Shown here in pieces: positions 1 to 9,552 of a stretch of 64,000 nucleotides of DNA. Source of the stretch: Anastatus disparis (taxonomy: Eukaryota > Arthropoda > Insecta > Hymenoptera > Eupelmidae). The position numbers and the translations under genes are program-made. The stretch covers positions 12,835,501-12,899,500 of the forward strand of contig JAFFSR010000244.1 in assembly GCA_017163975.1 (NCBI GenBank), given 5' to 3'. Below the pieces are notes generated by a model. The model did no database searches and was not told the DNA's origin. It saw only the letters and a program-made list of their open reading frames with translations. Numbering within the stretch: the first letter of the stretch is position 1; each line of letters starts with the position of its first letter.

Positions 1-800
1 TTGTCGAAATTCATTTATTTTTTCTATTGTAGGTAATTTCAAATAAGCGTAATTTGAACTTATCTATACGAACAGCAAGTGGTAAGCCGTTTGAAAACAA
101 GGAATAGTAGATTGCAGCGCTTACTTATCTTCGAACGATAAAAAGCTCAATTTTATCAAGCTTGGATAAAACAAAAGAAAATCATGAAGGCTTTTTATAT
201 TTTATTATTTTTTCAAAGCTATTATTTTTATTATAAAATTATAAAATTTTAAATTTTACAAATCAGCACCTCTACATTCTTTTTGTCCATAAAAATAAAT
301 TTTCCCAGACGATGTTAGGATTTCAAAATTGTTGTAAGTAATAAATTGGATCTTTTATTGCAAAAAGAAATCAGGTTGACAATCGTAGCGTGAGAGTGGT
401 ATGTGACTTTTGTATAATTAATAGAAATATTAATATCAAATCAGCACTAAGACTATAAATTTCGCGCAGAGATAAAAACTTTTTCATCGACATTTGATGA
501 TTTGTTTGCTTCTTTCGTTATTTGAGTTTGAAATATACGGTCAATAATATTTAATACAAAGTCTTGATATTTTTCTGATAAAAAAGAATCATATTATAGT
601 TTTAGCGTGTGAATTAAAAATTTTATAATTTTCAAGAGTTGAGGGAGAAGGGAAGCATAATTTTTATGGTTGTGAACTTTTAAAGACCATCAGTTATCAT
701 CACCACCGCAAGCAATCAAATTCGTCAAATCAGTTAGCTCGTGAAGATGCAACGAAGAAGTTCAACCTCCATCACCGATCATCATTAGCGACGATGATGA
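1..800. other. AT-rich stretch, no gene seen
   Basis: No open frame of useful length and no recognisable repeat. The last 120 bases become less AT-rich and lead into the acidic ORF that follows, so they could be its 5' untranslated region. Confidence 0.5.
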
Positions 801-807
801 TGTACAG

Positions 808-1335
808 ATGGAGGTACCGGTCGTTATTAATATCACGCCGTTACTAAATTACGGTGATTACGGCGTACCCAATATCTTCATTCCTGAAGACTATTGGGTA
901 TTAATAAATAATGAACTGATTGAGGTGATTAATTTTTTAAATGAACAAAATATAAACGACGATGAAGTTGCTGCAACCTCTGCAGAAAATATCGGGCAGC
1001 AGCAAAAAATGCTGGTTATCGATGATAATCAAGTTCAACTACAGCAGAAAATATACAAATGGGTGGTGAAGAAAACATACAAATGGATGTTGGAGAAGAA
1101 AACGTACAAATAGAGGGAGAAGAAGAAGAAGAAGAAGAAGAAAGGGATAACAATGACAACACTGAATCTATAGATTCAAGATTCTGGTCAGAGGATACCG
1201 TTGAAGAAGAAGAGATTATTGCACGCTACTGGCAAAATCGTGTCAGAGAATCACACCTTAGCAAAATGCTTGATTTGGTGAAGAAATACTGGCTTACACG
1301 ACTATGCCAACAGCGATCGGAAAAACCCCGCGTAA
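808..1335 (+). pseudogene. Unrecognised acidic protein, probably frameshifted
   Basis: I do not recognise this protein. A first frame opens at the ATG at 808 and runs 101 codons. A second frame, overlapping from about 1040, continues with a run of glutamates (roughly ten E near 1115-1141) and an acidic stretch up to about 1335. Both frames carry similar words around their overlap (AENIGQQQ in the first, AENIQMGGEE in the second), which suggests one coding sequence with a +1 shift and short internal repeats rather than two genes. The second frame then runs on into the palindromic satellite downstream, where its coding meaning is lost. No domain, signal peptide or membrane segment is visible. 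It could be a decayed transposon accessory gene or chance coding. Confidence 0.35.
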
Positions 1336-1339
1336 AAAT

Positions 1340-1575
1340 CGTAAACATGGGCAATATATGGTTAATATATTGGATATTTGTATTATCAATATATCGCCAA
1401 TATATTGGATCTACAATTATCCAATATATTGGCAATATATCTGCAAGACAACACGATCCAATATATTTCCAATATATTGCCAATGTTTATTTTTATATTT
1501 CTGTAGCAATATATTTGCAATATATTGCCAATATTTATTATTATATTTTAATAGTAATATGATTCCAATATATTG
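1340..1575. repeat. Palindromic satellite based on CCAATATATTGG
   Basis: About ten diverged tandem copies of a unit that is close to its own reverse complement (CCAATATATTGGCAATATAT). Because the unit is palindromic the tract gives open frames on both strands; these are not genes. Confidence 0.8.
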
Positions 1576-2370
1576 CCCATTTTTACTAAAAAAAATTTAT
1601 TTTTATAGCTTTGATGTTTTAGAATAAATTATTTTTAAATCTAAGAAAAAACTTTAAATTTCATTTTACTTAGATGAATTTAATTGAATGAAATAGAACA
1701 AATGATCTTTTTAAGAAATGTTTATTTTAAAACGTTATTATACAAATAAAGTAAAGTATTTGCAATATATTAATTTTTTTTTATTCTTTTTATCATTATT
1801 TTTTCTTTCTCTTTTCTGAATCTTTTATTGGTGATGACCTTTCTTGATTTTTCTTTTCTCGCTTTTCTTATTCTTGCTTTTTTACATTTTTCTATCTTGC
1901 TTTTTTTCTGTTCTCCCTTATGCTTTTTTTCTTAATCTTTTTTTTGTTCTATTGTTTCTGGCTTCTTTTTTGGAGATCATTCCAAGCATTAAGCACTTCT
2001 GCAGTCCATTATCTTGATCTTTCTAAAATTATTAGTATTTATCATAATTAAAATATTTAAACATTTTTTAAAAATTTTAAAATTAAATGCTATAGGCAAT
2101 CATAATAATAACTCATTTAACGAATAAACGCAAAAAAATATCATTCAATTTGTTTGAATTCTATAATAAATTTATTTAAACAATTAAAGATTAAGCACTA
2201 AAGATGACTATTAATTTAAAAATTTAACGTCTTTATAATCTAATATTTACAAATTTTAAATAGTCATTAATGGTCATTATCTAAAGATCAATCGCTCAGA
2301 TTAAAGAATAAACAATTCAATAAAATACAGAAAAATTTTTTACGCGGGAACGTCGTCAAATACGATGCGT
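1576..2370. other. Non-coding; polypyrimidine tract at about 1785-1975
   Basis: AT-rich with a ~190-base strand-asymmetric tract made nearly only of T and C on the plus strand. No coding signal seen. The remainder is A/T homopolymer-rich sequence. Confidence 0.5.
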
Positions 2371-2375
2371 AGAAT

Positions 2376-2609
2376 GTGAACTACGACAACTTAGAAGACA
2401 ACGACAAGAGTAGGAGAGGATCATCCCTCGTCACCGGCGCCGACCAAACCCTAACGCAGACCGTCCACGAAGAAACAGAGATGTGTGTTGGGGGTATGCC
2501 AAAAACTTTTATAGGGAGGGCATTGAAAAGGTACGAGGTGTGTGGGTTGTGGTTATGTCCCGACTGCGCCTTAGAAGTGGTACATTGTCAAGACTATCAA
2601 ATAATTTGA
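2376..2609 (+). CDS. Unrecognised small ORF (77 codons)
   Basis: Not recognised. The ORF is notably richer in G+C than its surroundings, which is the main reason for listing it. It is charged at the N-terminus and carries five cysteines in the second half (CVGG, CGLWLCPDC, HC), including a CxxC pair, so a small zinc-binding fragment is conceivable. The ATG choice is uncertain: the frame may begin upstream or come from a spliced exon. A GT-rich, T-rich non-coding stretch follows at once. It could be an exon fragment of an inactive element. Confidence 0.25.
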   Translation: MNYDNLEDNDKSRRGSSLVTGADQTLTQTVHEETEMCVGGMPKTFIGRALKRYEVCGLWLCPDCALEVVHCQDYQII

Positions 2610-2934
2610 GTTTTTTTTGTGTGTGTCTGTGTATTTCGAAGTGAATTTTAATTCAATTAATTTTTGTAAGTGTCAAAAATTTTTTATTTTTTTATGTGTT
2701 TCTTAAAAGTATATAATGTTAACGTACATGGTATGTGTGCGTAAAAATTCATTATAATAAAAATTGTATGCACGTATGTGTGCATGTGTATCTTTTTTAC
2801 GTTGATCTTTTAAATAAGAAATAATTGTCTGAATTTTAAACCAGTAAAAATTTTTAAATAGTGAGTTTAAATAAATAAAATTTTTAAAAATGCGTAAAAA
2901 TAAATTTTTTTATTTAAAGTATTTTATGTTTTGT

Positions 2935-3015
2935 ATGTGTGTGAGTGTGCGTGTGTGTGTGTGTGGGGGTGTGCGTGCGCGCGTGCGTGCGTGTGTGTGT
3001 GTGTGTGAGAGAGAG
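2935..3015. repeat. (GT)n / (GC)n / (GA)n compound microsatellite
   Basis: Alternating GT with interspersed GC, ending in GAGAGAGAG. Open frames across it are low-complexity artefacts. Confidence 0.9.
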
Positions 3016-3027
3016 CGTGCATTTATT

Positions 3028-3160
3028 TCTTGGGGCACCAATGTTCCGTCTCAACAACCCCTACTTCACCTTCTCAGAGGTCACTGACCCATCGGTCAGT
3101 AACCTTTGGGGTGGTGGAGTGAGGGTTTGTTTTGACGGTCCATGGTGCCCCAATAACTAC
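3028..3160. repeat. Hairpin repeat, copy 1 (GGGGCACC ends)
   Basis: The tract reads TTGGGGCACCA ... TGGTGCCCCAA and pairs along almost its full length: the left arm (ACCCCTACTTCACCTTCTC) matches the complement of the right arm, with a centre at GTCACTGACC / GGTCAGTAACC. A second copy lies at 9424-9552 and shares even the base just outside the right arm (AACTACTCAT). It has the size of a very small MITE or of a structured repeat. Confidence 0.75.
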
Positions 3161-3828
3161 TCATACAACTTTTATTAAATTACAATGCTACGAAAAATTT
3201 GTTTTGTATATTTTTATCTGAATGGTATAATTAGAGTTTTCTCATGTGTAATAGACATTAACTCTAATTGGTCACACCTTTCAAAACTTACGTAAAAGTC
3301 ACGCTGGGTGTGGTGCAACCTTTGCAACGTTATAAAAAATTGTGGATAGCTAGAAAATATATATATATATATATCAGGATATATTTCAAACCTTCCTTTA
3401 ATAGCTGCACTTGTTTTTATATTAAAAATTTATTTTTATATGTATAAAAAAAGTGTTTACAAAAAAATTATCATAATTTTTTAAATTTGTAAGTTAAAAA
3501 AAAAATTTTAAACAGTTTCTTAGGAGTAACAAAAACCTTATGTGTCACATCTCAAGTGACCAATTAAGGTTAAAAATTATTTAAAGTAAAGTTTTAAAAA
3601 TTAATTAATAATAAAAAAATAAAGGGATAATATTTGAATAGATTCAAGAATTTTAATGATTTGTATTATATGATGAAATATTTTTAATGCATGTCAAAAT
3701 ATTTTTTTTAAAAATACTGACAATAGTTATGACGACGATAATAATAGCAATGACGAAGAATTTCAGGGAAATTGTAACAGAAACCGTAATAAAAATGATT
3801 TTAACCAGTATTAAAAAAAATTTTTTAA
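3161..3828. other. AT-rich non-coding
   Basis: Contains a short (TA)n run at about 3357-3374 and long A/T runs. No supported gene. Confidence 0.5.
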
Positions 3829-4119
3829 ATGTTAAATAATGAAGAAAATAATGAAACCGTAACTGTTAATGTTTCTGCGAATAAAATAGAAATGTTATTG
3901 GCAATATTAAAATATTCAATAACTTATTCTCTGCCAAATATTGCTGTAGCAGATTTATGTAAAATGTTCAATACATTTTTAGAAATGTCTATCTTGCCAA
4001 ATACTCGGTACTTAATAGACCAATTATTTTATCTCGGAAAAGGCATTGAATATCATGCGGTTTCTCCACATAAAAAGTCCAACTTAATATTTTATATAAA
4101 ATTTTTAATAAATTGTTAA
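3829..4119 (+). pseudogene. Transposase-associated protein fragment (CACTA-like, tentative)
   Basis: A 96-codon frame with the flavour of the N-terminal region of large insect transposase-domain proteins: a central segment rich in hydrophobics (LPNIAVADLCKMFNTFL) followed by LPNTRYLIDQLF and a tyrosine/histidine segment (EYHAVSPH). In relatives as I know them this segment precedes a Cys/His zinc-binding motif and the DDE domain; here the frame is lost into AT-rich sequence just after the histidine. No continuation was found downstream. The assignment rests on pattern memory rather than catalytic residues, so the family name is tentative. A conserved unknown gene fragment is the alternative. 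Confidence 0.4.
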
Positions 4120-4313
4120 TAACTATTAAAAGATTATTATTCAGAATATTGAATTACGTACTCACGTACATACTGCTCGGCAGTTCTCATAAAACTAAAA
4201 TATTTCTTGCTACGTTAGAGGTTTAAATATCAAATTATTTTTACAGGTTTCGACAAGTTAAATATTATATTTATACGTGCATGCTCACCCTTAAATTTAT
4301 GACTTAATTTCGG

Positions 4314-4322
4314 TATAAATAG
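4314..4322 (+). promoter_or_regulatory. TATA-box candidate upstream of the Polinton block
   Basis: TATAAATAG lies in AT-rich DNA but with a good match to the consensus, about 30 bases before a TCTGAGTTTCA initiator-like segment and 250 bases before the first Polinton-related frame. Its use is inferred, not shown. Confidence 0.35.
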
Positions 4323-4571
4323 ACAACGATTTACGGTTCTGATATTATTCTGAGTTTCAACATTCAAAGAAGAATAACAAAAAAAGAGAATAAATAAAAA
4401 AGACTTATAATATCTTAATAGCTATTTTAAATGTTAAAAAGCTCTTCTTCGTGAACCACAAATAAAACTATTTTGTAATTACGCATAGCGCAAAAGTTTG
4501 AAAACTTGCTCTATGAATGAGCTGTTAAAAAATTCATCATAGAACTTAGCGGGCTACGTACTTTAGTCTAT

Positions 4572-4790
4572 ATGTTTAAGCGAAATATTTTTACCGATAA
4601 TCAGATACTTGATATAGTTGGTCGCTGTATTATGAGCAGAGGAATGCAAGATGCACCTCAAGTCAGACATCTCATGTTACATCATCGTGTTACTAAAGGT
4701 AAGTTATGCATATTTTCTATCATGAATCCAATAACAAATCTAGAAGTGTATTTTAAAATGACAAGTTTATCTTTCCACACAATGTAGCGA
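4572..4790 (+). pseudogene. ORF leading into the Polinton minor-capsid gene
   Basis: A 71-codon frame immediately upstream of the minor-capsid homology. The N-terminal part (SRGMQDAPQVRHLML) looks like real coding sequence, and the C-terminal part (YFKMTSLSFHTM) sits where the N-terminus of the capsid protein is expected. A GTAAG donor-like word occurs after codon 43. I cannot tell whether this is the start of the capsid gene, a separate small gene, or an exon. It lies on the same strand and close enough to belong to the same element. Confidence 0.35.
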
Positions 4791-4794
4791 CACA

Positions 4795-5526
4795 ATTATC
4801 ACAAAATTTTTATCTTCATGGCGACTGGTGTGTAGGACTCACGGGAATTCAAATACCTCTCTCATTTCAGCATATATCAATGGTTGAGCAGGAGGAAGTC
4901 ATTTTTGTTAAAACAGCCAAACGTAAAATGGAAAATGTTTTGCGAGAAACATAAGAGGCTCAACAGAGGACCGAGGTGTTTGCCAGAGTCAAACCTGGTG
5001 TTTATCGTGACATTGAAAGTCTTTTAGAAGAAATAATCTCGAGAATGTGAAAAATCATTTATATTTTGAAATCAAAGCTGGTGGTTATGTACAGATTAGA
5101 TATCTATGTGGAGAAGATTGTACAACTTATATGCACACGTTTACACTATCGGAAAAATTACTTAGAATTTTAGGTCTGGAAAATGTACCAATTTTCTCTT
5201 GCAAAGGTAATAAAGAACACTACATTACCGGTAATCGTCCAGCAAATCTTGTAAACGGGTTGCCAACCGTACTCATGGTTTACAGCAACATTTGCCAGCC
5301 TTATGTAAGAGGTGATATGCGCGTGAGCTTACTACGTATAGTCTCTCTTCATTTGCGCGATTACGTTTATGGAGGTATTGAAATTAAAAACTTTTCACCA
5401 CCCGTGTACCTACCACTGCTGTCTTCAGCGTTTTTCGAAATAGATATAAGAGATGATCACGGATTTCCCATTCCATTAGACTACGATACGTTGACTGTAA
5501 CGCTTCACTTTAAGCGCATCCGATAA
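4795..5526 (+). pseudogene. Polinton/Maverick minor capsid (penton-like) protein, frameshifted
   Basis: Two frames together cover most of the insect Polinton protein usually annotated as an uncharacterised minor capsid. The first part (from about 4795) contains the typical HGDWCVGLTGIQIPLSF stretch, in which a hydrophobic strand is followed by an aromatic/glycine motif. The second frame opens at 5047 and runs 159 codons, ending with IEIKNFSPPVYLPLL and a terminal segment (DYDTLTVTLHFKRIR) very typical of the family C-terminus. A TAA at about 4952 in the first part and a frame change near 5040 separate them. In the virion-like particle this protein would occupy capsid vertices; that role is known from the family, not shown here. 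The next gene starts two bases after its stop. Confidence 0.7.
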
Positions 5527-5527
5527 A

Positions 5528-5888
5528 ATGTCTGAGTTTAAAGATTTTTTCAATAACCAAGTGGTTGATGCTGGGGGTAAGTGCGTTAGAGTTGGTAAAC
5601 CTTGTTTTGGTTATCACCAGTCGGGTGCAGAAATAGGTAGTTTTTTGAAAGGTCTCTTCCAAGCAGCTATACCGAAGATCAAGCAAGATGCAAAAGTGGT
5701 CGGTAAAGAGGCTCTCCGAGCAGGTAAAAATATCCTAGATGATGTCACTCTAGGTGGCAGACTGGTCAAAGAGGCGGCAAAAGAGCGCATTCGCGAGAGG
5801 TAAAAATCTCAAAAAAAAAGCTGACGTTGTTCTGGACAAATTGCTCTTGGGTGAGTCCAGCGCGAAAGAGGGGGAAGAATCAATATAA
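5528..5888 (+). pseudogene. Polinton small Gly-rich minor capsid/cement-type protein
   Basis: The ATG at 5528 follows the minor-capsid stop by one base, as expected for tightly packed Polinton genes. The protein has a short N-terminal segment, then a glycine/hydrophobic patch (GAEIGSFLKGLFQAAIPKI) and a basic amphipathic region (VGKEALRAGKNI), followed by KEAAKERIRER. This order is shared by many Polinton-encoded proteins of unknown or minor-capsid function. The first frame stops at 5803, but the expected lysine-rich continuation (KNLKKKADVVLDKLL) is present one frame over up to about 5888, so a single-base change has truncated it. Confidence 0.6.
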
Positions 5889-6023
5889 AAAGAAGAACGA
5901 GACATCATCAACTCAATCGTCAAGTGCACCTGATACTACAAACATCCCAGCGGCTAAATGCTCGAAAAGTGATTGACGTGCAGTTTTTAAAGGACAACAA
6001 AAATCGTTTGATTCCAAAGTAGA

Positions 6024-6480
6024 TGGCTGTACTTGCTATTCATAAAAACTTTATCGCTCATTGGATTGTGGCGCCTCCTTGTAATTTAAGACGCTTACCT
6101 AAAAATGCTTTGGGATAGAACAGTCGGGTGACACTGAATCATCATGGCTGGTAGTGGTATGAAGGTGATATATCGATAAAAAGATTATACAAAAATTTGA
6201 AAGATATTTGCATGAATTGTCGTACAATTTTCGTGCGAGGTCAAGAAAAGGCTGAACTACTTTTCAAGCTCAACCACCTGTAAGATTGAAAATTTAGAAA
6301 AAGAACAAGATTGTCCAGCTTTTAGAAATTTAAATTTCAGCAGTGTACAATGCATACATCATTACATAAAATCACCTTATTCAAATTACGCGTGTGCACT
6401 AAATAACGTTGCTAATCTGAAACATTGACTACTAAAGCTTAACCCCAGCGTAAAATCGCTGATTTTGGAAGAATTTTTCG
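6024..6480 (+). pseudogene. Degenerate Polinton ORF between capsid and protease genes
   Basis: No single long frame, but strings of coding-like sequence occur in alternating frames: HWIVAPPCNLRRLPKNALG, then YEGDISIKRLYKNLKDICMNC near 6160-6220, then HHYIKSPYSNYACALNNVANL near 6360-6420. The arrangement and length fit the small gene often seen near the protease in insect Polintons. Several stops (for instance at 6116 and 6426) make it non-functional. The homology is judged by eye and is weaker than for its neighbours. Confidence 0.4.
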
Positions 6481-6483
6481 AAA

Positions 6484-6925
6484 TTCTCCGCAATGAATTC
6501 AAAAGAGATTGTACGATATCTGATACGGATCAAGTTTCTGATGTGGGTGAAACCTTGTGCGTTCGTGCTTAATACGCAAAATTATAACCAGCGTGGTGCG
6601 CACTGGGTTGTCATATACGTTGATAAGTATGGCACAGGTGTGTACTTTGATAGTCTTGGTAAGCCACCACAAATTCCACAACATTTACGACGTATTCAGC
6701 AAAATTGTAAAAAATTTAGATGCAATAATAAACGCTTATAAAGCGAATATTCCAACGATTGTGGTCATTATTGTATCATGTTTCTGCATTACATATCTAG
6801 CGGATTGGGTTTCAAGAAATTTTTGGAAAATTTCTCGCAGAATTTGCAAAAAAAATGATACTATAGTCAAGAATTTTGTAGAAAGACTTGCTATGCGTAA
6901 TTTGATACTTAAAAGAGCGTCTGTG
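6484..6925 (+). pseudogene. Polinton adenain-like cysteine protease (PRO), frameshifted
   Basis: A capsid-maturation cysteine protease of the adenovirus/Ulp1 fold. The first frame (to 6741) carries the catalytic histidine in GAHWVVIYVDKYGTGVYFDS, including the family-typical acidic residue a short way after the His-Trp pair. The catalytic cysteine lies in a different frame, in NDCGHYCIMFLHY at about 6755-6795, followed by KKFLENFSQN. One shift near 6735-6750 separates the two halves, so the gene is dead unless there is a sequencing error. Its position after the two capsid-type genes on the same strand supports the identification. Immediately downstream is a tRNA-like promoter of a SINE. Confidence 0.7.
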
Positions 6926-8000
6926 GTGTAACAGGCTAAGGCATACGCCTTATACGGTCTCTACTAGGGGTGTGCAAATACTCGAATAATCGAGTTCGAG
7001 TCGAGTCGAGTTTTTTCTTCGAGTTAGAGTCGAGTACTCGAGATCCTTAAGTATTCGAAAAAATACGAACTACTCGAAAAAATACGAGTTACTTGAGAAA
7101 TTCGAATAACTCGGATGGCTCGAGTTACTCGAAAAGTTCGAGTTACTCGAATATAATACTCGACTCGACTCGAAGTTAGTTTAAAAGTTTTTCCAATATT
7201 CTTTCTAAATAGACGGATAAACAGAATTCACAGAAAATTAATGAAAATGAAGTGTAAAAAAATAATTTTTTTCGTATAAAAAAGAACTAATTACTACATA
7301 ATAATATAATCTAGTTTTTCGAATTGTTCGAGTAGCTCGAGTCATTCGAGTAACTCGAGCTATTCGAGTAACTCGGGTTATTCGAGTAACTCGAGTTATT
7401 CGAGTAACTCGAGTTATTCGAGTAGTTTATATTTTTTCGAGTAACTCGAGTTATTCGAGTATTTTATATTTTTTCGAGTAACTCGAGTTATTCGAGTATT
7501 TTATATTTTTTCGAGTAACTCGAGTTATTCGAGTAATTTATATTTTTTCGAGTAACTCGATAAATTCGAGTAACTCGATAAATTCGAGTAACTCGAAAAG
7601 TTCGAGTTAATACTCGACTCGGACGAGCTCGAGTCGAGTCGAGTAATTTGTTCGAGTTACTCGTAGTTCGAACTACTCGCACACCCCTAGTCTCTACACA
7701 TTCGCTCCGAGTGGTCGGGGGTTCGATTCCCGGTGAAAATACCTGAAATTTTTTTCAGACGTTTTTCATCGGAAAAAGAACTTCTGAGCGCGATGGCTAA
7801 ATATTCCTGGCGTAGGTTTTCTCCTGGGAGAGTTTTCCCTACGTCACAGGCTAAGGCCTGGGCAAATGCAGGAATCTACTGTAGAAATCTACTTACCGAC
7901 TGTTCTAGGAACGCGGCAGTCCGTGATTTCTCGGGGATGGGCAGCTTAATATAGGTAAAGGAAAATAGGTTTAAAGGAAAATAGAGGTACAGGAAACATA
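6921..8000 (+). mobile_element. tRNA-derived SINE, split by a hAT MITE
   Basis: With the inserted MITE set aside, a pol III A-box-like segment (TGGTGTAACAGG, 6924-6935) is followed by GCTAAGGCATACGCCTTATACG and, after the insertion, by GAGTGGTCGGGG and a B-box match (GGTTCGATTCC, about 7721-7731). The body that follows (7732 to about 8000) is richer in G+C than its surroundings and contains a short inverted word (GGAGAGTTTTCC). The 3' end is not sharp; a run of AGGTA/GGAAA words from 7955 probably represents the tail. The SINE abuts the 3' end of the Polinton protease relic. Confidence 0.65.
6965..7689. mobile_element. hAT-superfamily MITE with 8-bp target duplication
   Basis: A 725-bp non-autonomous element. 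It starts TAGGGGTGTGC and ends GCACACCCCTA, and is flanked by a perfect 8-bp duplication GTCTCTAC (6957-6964 and 7690-7697). TAGGGGTGTG-type ends plus 8-bp duplications are diagnostic of hAT elements. The interior is mostly a degenerate array of palindromic CGAGTTACTCGA words, densest at 7320-7640, with an AT-rich core at 7180-7315. The target is the tRNA-like head of a SINE, between its A and B boxes. Confidence 0.92.
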
Positions 8001-8196
8001 GGTAGGGTAAAAAGTTAGGCAAACATCCTGACACAGAGGTGGTCAAGGATGTTGGTAGCTAGGCCAAGAGGCTGCACCGGGCCAATAGGACGAATTTGAT
8101 ACTTGACTGTCTCTGATTGGTTGCACGCCACCTTTCTATGACATCCCCACCAATTTTTTACAGTATGAAAGAAGTGGCATCCACTCAGTCTAGCCT

Positions 8197-8842
8197 CAGT
8201 TGTGTGTGATCAAGATGGCTGGTCAAAAGAGAAGCCTGGACCAATCCTTTGGTAACGACTTGGAATATTTAATAAAACAGAATAGCAAGAAAAATTATTG
8301 GCAGCAGCTTCTACCGATGGTCTACAGACTAAACAGCGCTTTTGGGAAAATTATCCAGGTAGGCCTGGAGAAGAGCCTGGAGAAATATAGGAGAAGAAAA
8401 AATGGAGTTTGTTCCTGTAGTGTGCTTCTGCGGATCCAATTTTCAAGGTCCACCTCTGTCAGTCGACTGTTGGGAGGCGTTGAAGCAGGAGTTTGATAAA
8501 ATTGACGAATTTGTTACTTGTTATAATGAGGAATCTATATTAGATCAGCGACTCTCTATACCTGGATACACTATAAGCTTCATGATTAATTTTAACGAGA
8601 GAGCTTTCGAATTGGTACCCAATGATGCTCAACCCAAAGCAGAAGAGAGTGGTGGACCACTGAAAAAACATGACCGATATAGTCGATCGTTAGTATTTAA
8701 ACTTGTAACATTTGAACGTCTAAAAGAATTATCGATATGTATAGATTATAGACTTCAATATTTGAATATTGTTGCAAAATCTGTAGATCATATATTACAA
8801 GAAATGGTGATCCATATGAAAAATTTATTAGAACGAAAATAA
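8197..8842 (+). CDS. Unrecognised protein in two overlapping frames
   Basis: I do not recognise it. The first frame has an ATG at 8215 (MAGQKRSLDQ), with another at 8200, and runs to 8496. The second opens at 8402 and runs 146 codons, ending in an amphipathic helix-rich segment (ILQEMVIHMKNLLERK). The good CAG|GTAGGC donor at 8359 hints at splicing, but the well-formed acceptors nearby do not keep frame; an AG at 8488 would, though its polypyrimidine tract is poor. Otherwise a frameshift joins them. Upstream (8030-8195) is more GC-rich with CCAAT/ATTGG words and TCAGT initiator-like words, so this could be an expressed gene. No domain, signal peptide or membrane segment is visible. Confidence 0.45.
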
Positions 8843-9325
8843 GAATCTCAATATGTATACTATCATCCTAGCGATATAAAAAGTGCAATGTCTAGTATAA
8901 ATGATAATTTTGTAAATGAGCTCGATGAATCATTAAAAAATAAAAATCTAATTTTAGGAAAACACGACTTATTTATAATTATACATGAATTCATTATTTA
9001 TCATGTATACACAGTAATGAGATGTTTGAATGCTACGTTGTAATGTATGTTTTATTTATTATTAATAAATGTTTTTGAACTTTAAAACATGAGTATTTCA
9101 ATCACCTTGTCTGTTACCAACTCCTCATCCTTCATACACACAATAATTTATATGTAAATTTTATATTTTCTGATTCAATATAAAAATTTATAATAATTAA
9201 AAAATTAAAAATCTTTTACATTCATATTTTATGATTCAATATAAGTTTTTATTATTTCGATAATTAAAAAGAATTATATTACAAAATTTTAAATTAATAA
9301 TTTTGAAATATCGATTAAAATTTTT
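8843..9325. other. 3' flank of the preceding gene, AT-rich
   Basis: Contains AATAAA at 9064-9069, a plausible polyadenylation signal some 220 bases after the stop codon. Otherwise A/T-rich sequence with no gene. Confidence 0.4.
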
Positions 9326-9418
9326 TCATCCCCACTCTGAATTTTGTAGGAGGGGGTAAGTGACCCTCCAATTCATCCCTACTCTAAATTTCTAGGAGGG
9401 GATAAGTGACCCTCCAGT
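9326..9418 (+). repeat. Two tandem copies of a ~47-bp unit
   Basis: CATCCCCACTCTGAATTT... and CATCCCTACTCTAAATTT... each continue through AGGAGGGGNTAAGTGACCCTCC. The unit contains its own short inverted repeat (GGAGGG / CCCTCC). Confidence 0.8.
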
Positions 9419-9423
9419 TGTTC

Positions 9424-9552
9424 GGGTACCATGTATAACAAACTCCTACTTCGCCTTCTCAGAGGTCATTGACCTAGTGATCAGTAACCTTTGGGGTGGT
9501 GGAGTGGGGGTTTGTTTTGACGGTCCATGGAGCCCCAAGAACTACTCATGAC
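9424..9552. repeat. Hairpin repeat, copy 2
   Basis: Same sequence as 3028-3160: CTACTTCGCCTTCTCAGAGG on the left, AACCTTTGGGGTGGTGGAGT on the right, then GACGGTCCATGGAGCCCCAA and AACTACTCAT. The outer left end is degraded (GGGTACCATG). Confidence 0.75.

Larger units (their letters stand above)
4572..6930 (+). mobile_element. Polinton/Maverick remnant (capsid-protease block)
   Basis: At least three co-directional genes in Polinton order, all broken: minor capsid, small capsid-associated protein, protease. I found no DNA polymerase B, integrase, packaging ATPase or major capsid gene in the window, and no matching terminal inverted repeats around the block. It is therefore an internal fragment of an element that would normally be 15-20 kb. 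Confidence 0.7.

Noticed and set aside
1226..1627. Open frames on both strands across the CCAATATATTGG tract
   Set aside because: They follow from a palindromic tandem repeat; the translation is Tyr/Ile/Gln low complexity on either strand.
2890..3178. Cys/Val-rich ORFs
   Set aside because: Produced by the (GT)n/(GC)n microsatellite and the hairpin repeat.
7320..7640. CRISPR-like array of CGAGTAACTCGA words
   Set aside because: No constant spacer size or unique spacers; the tract lies inside a hAT MITE bounded by target duplications in a eukaryotic genome.
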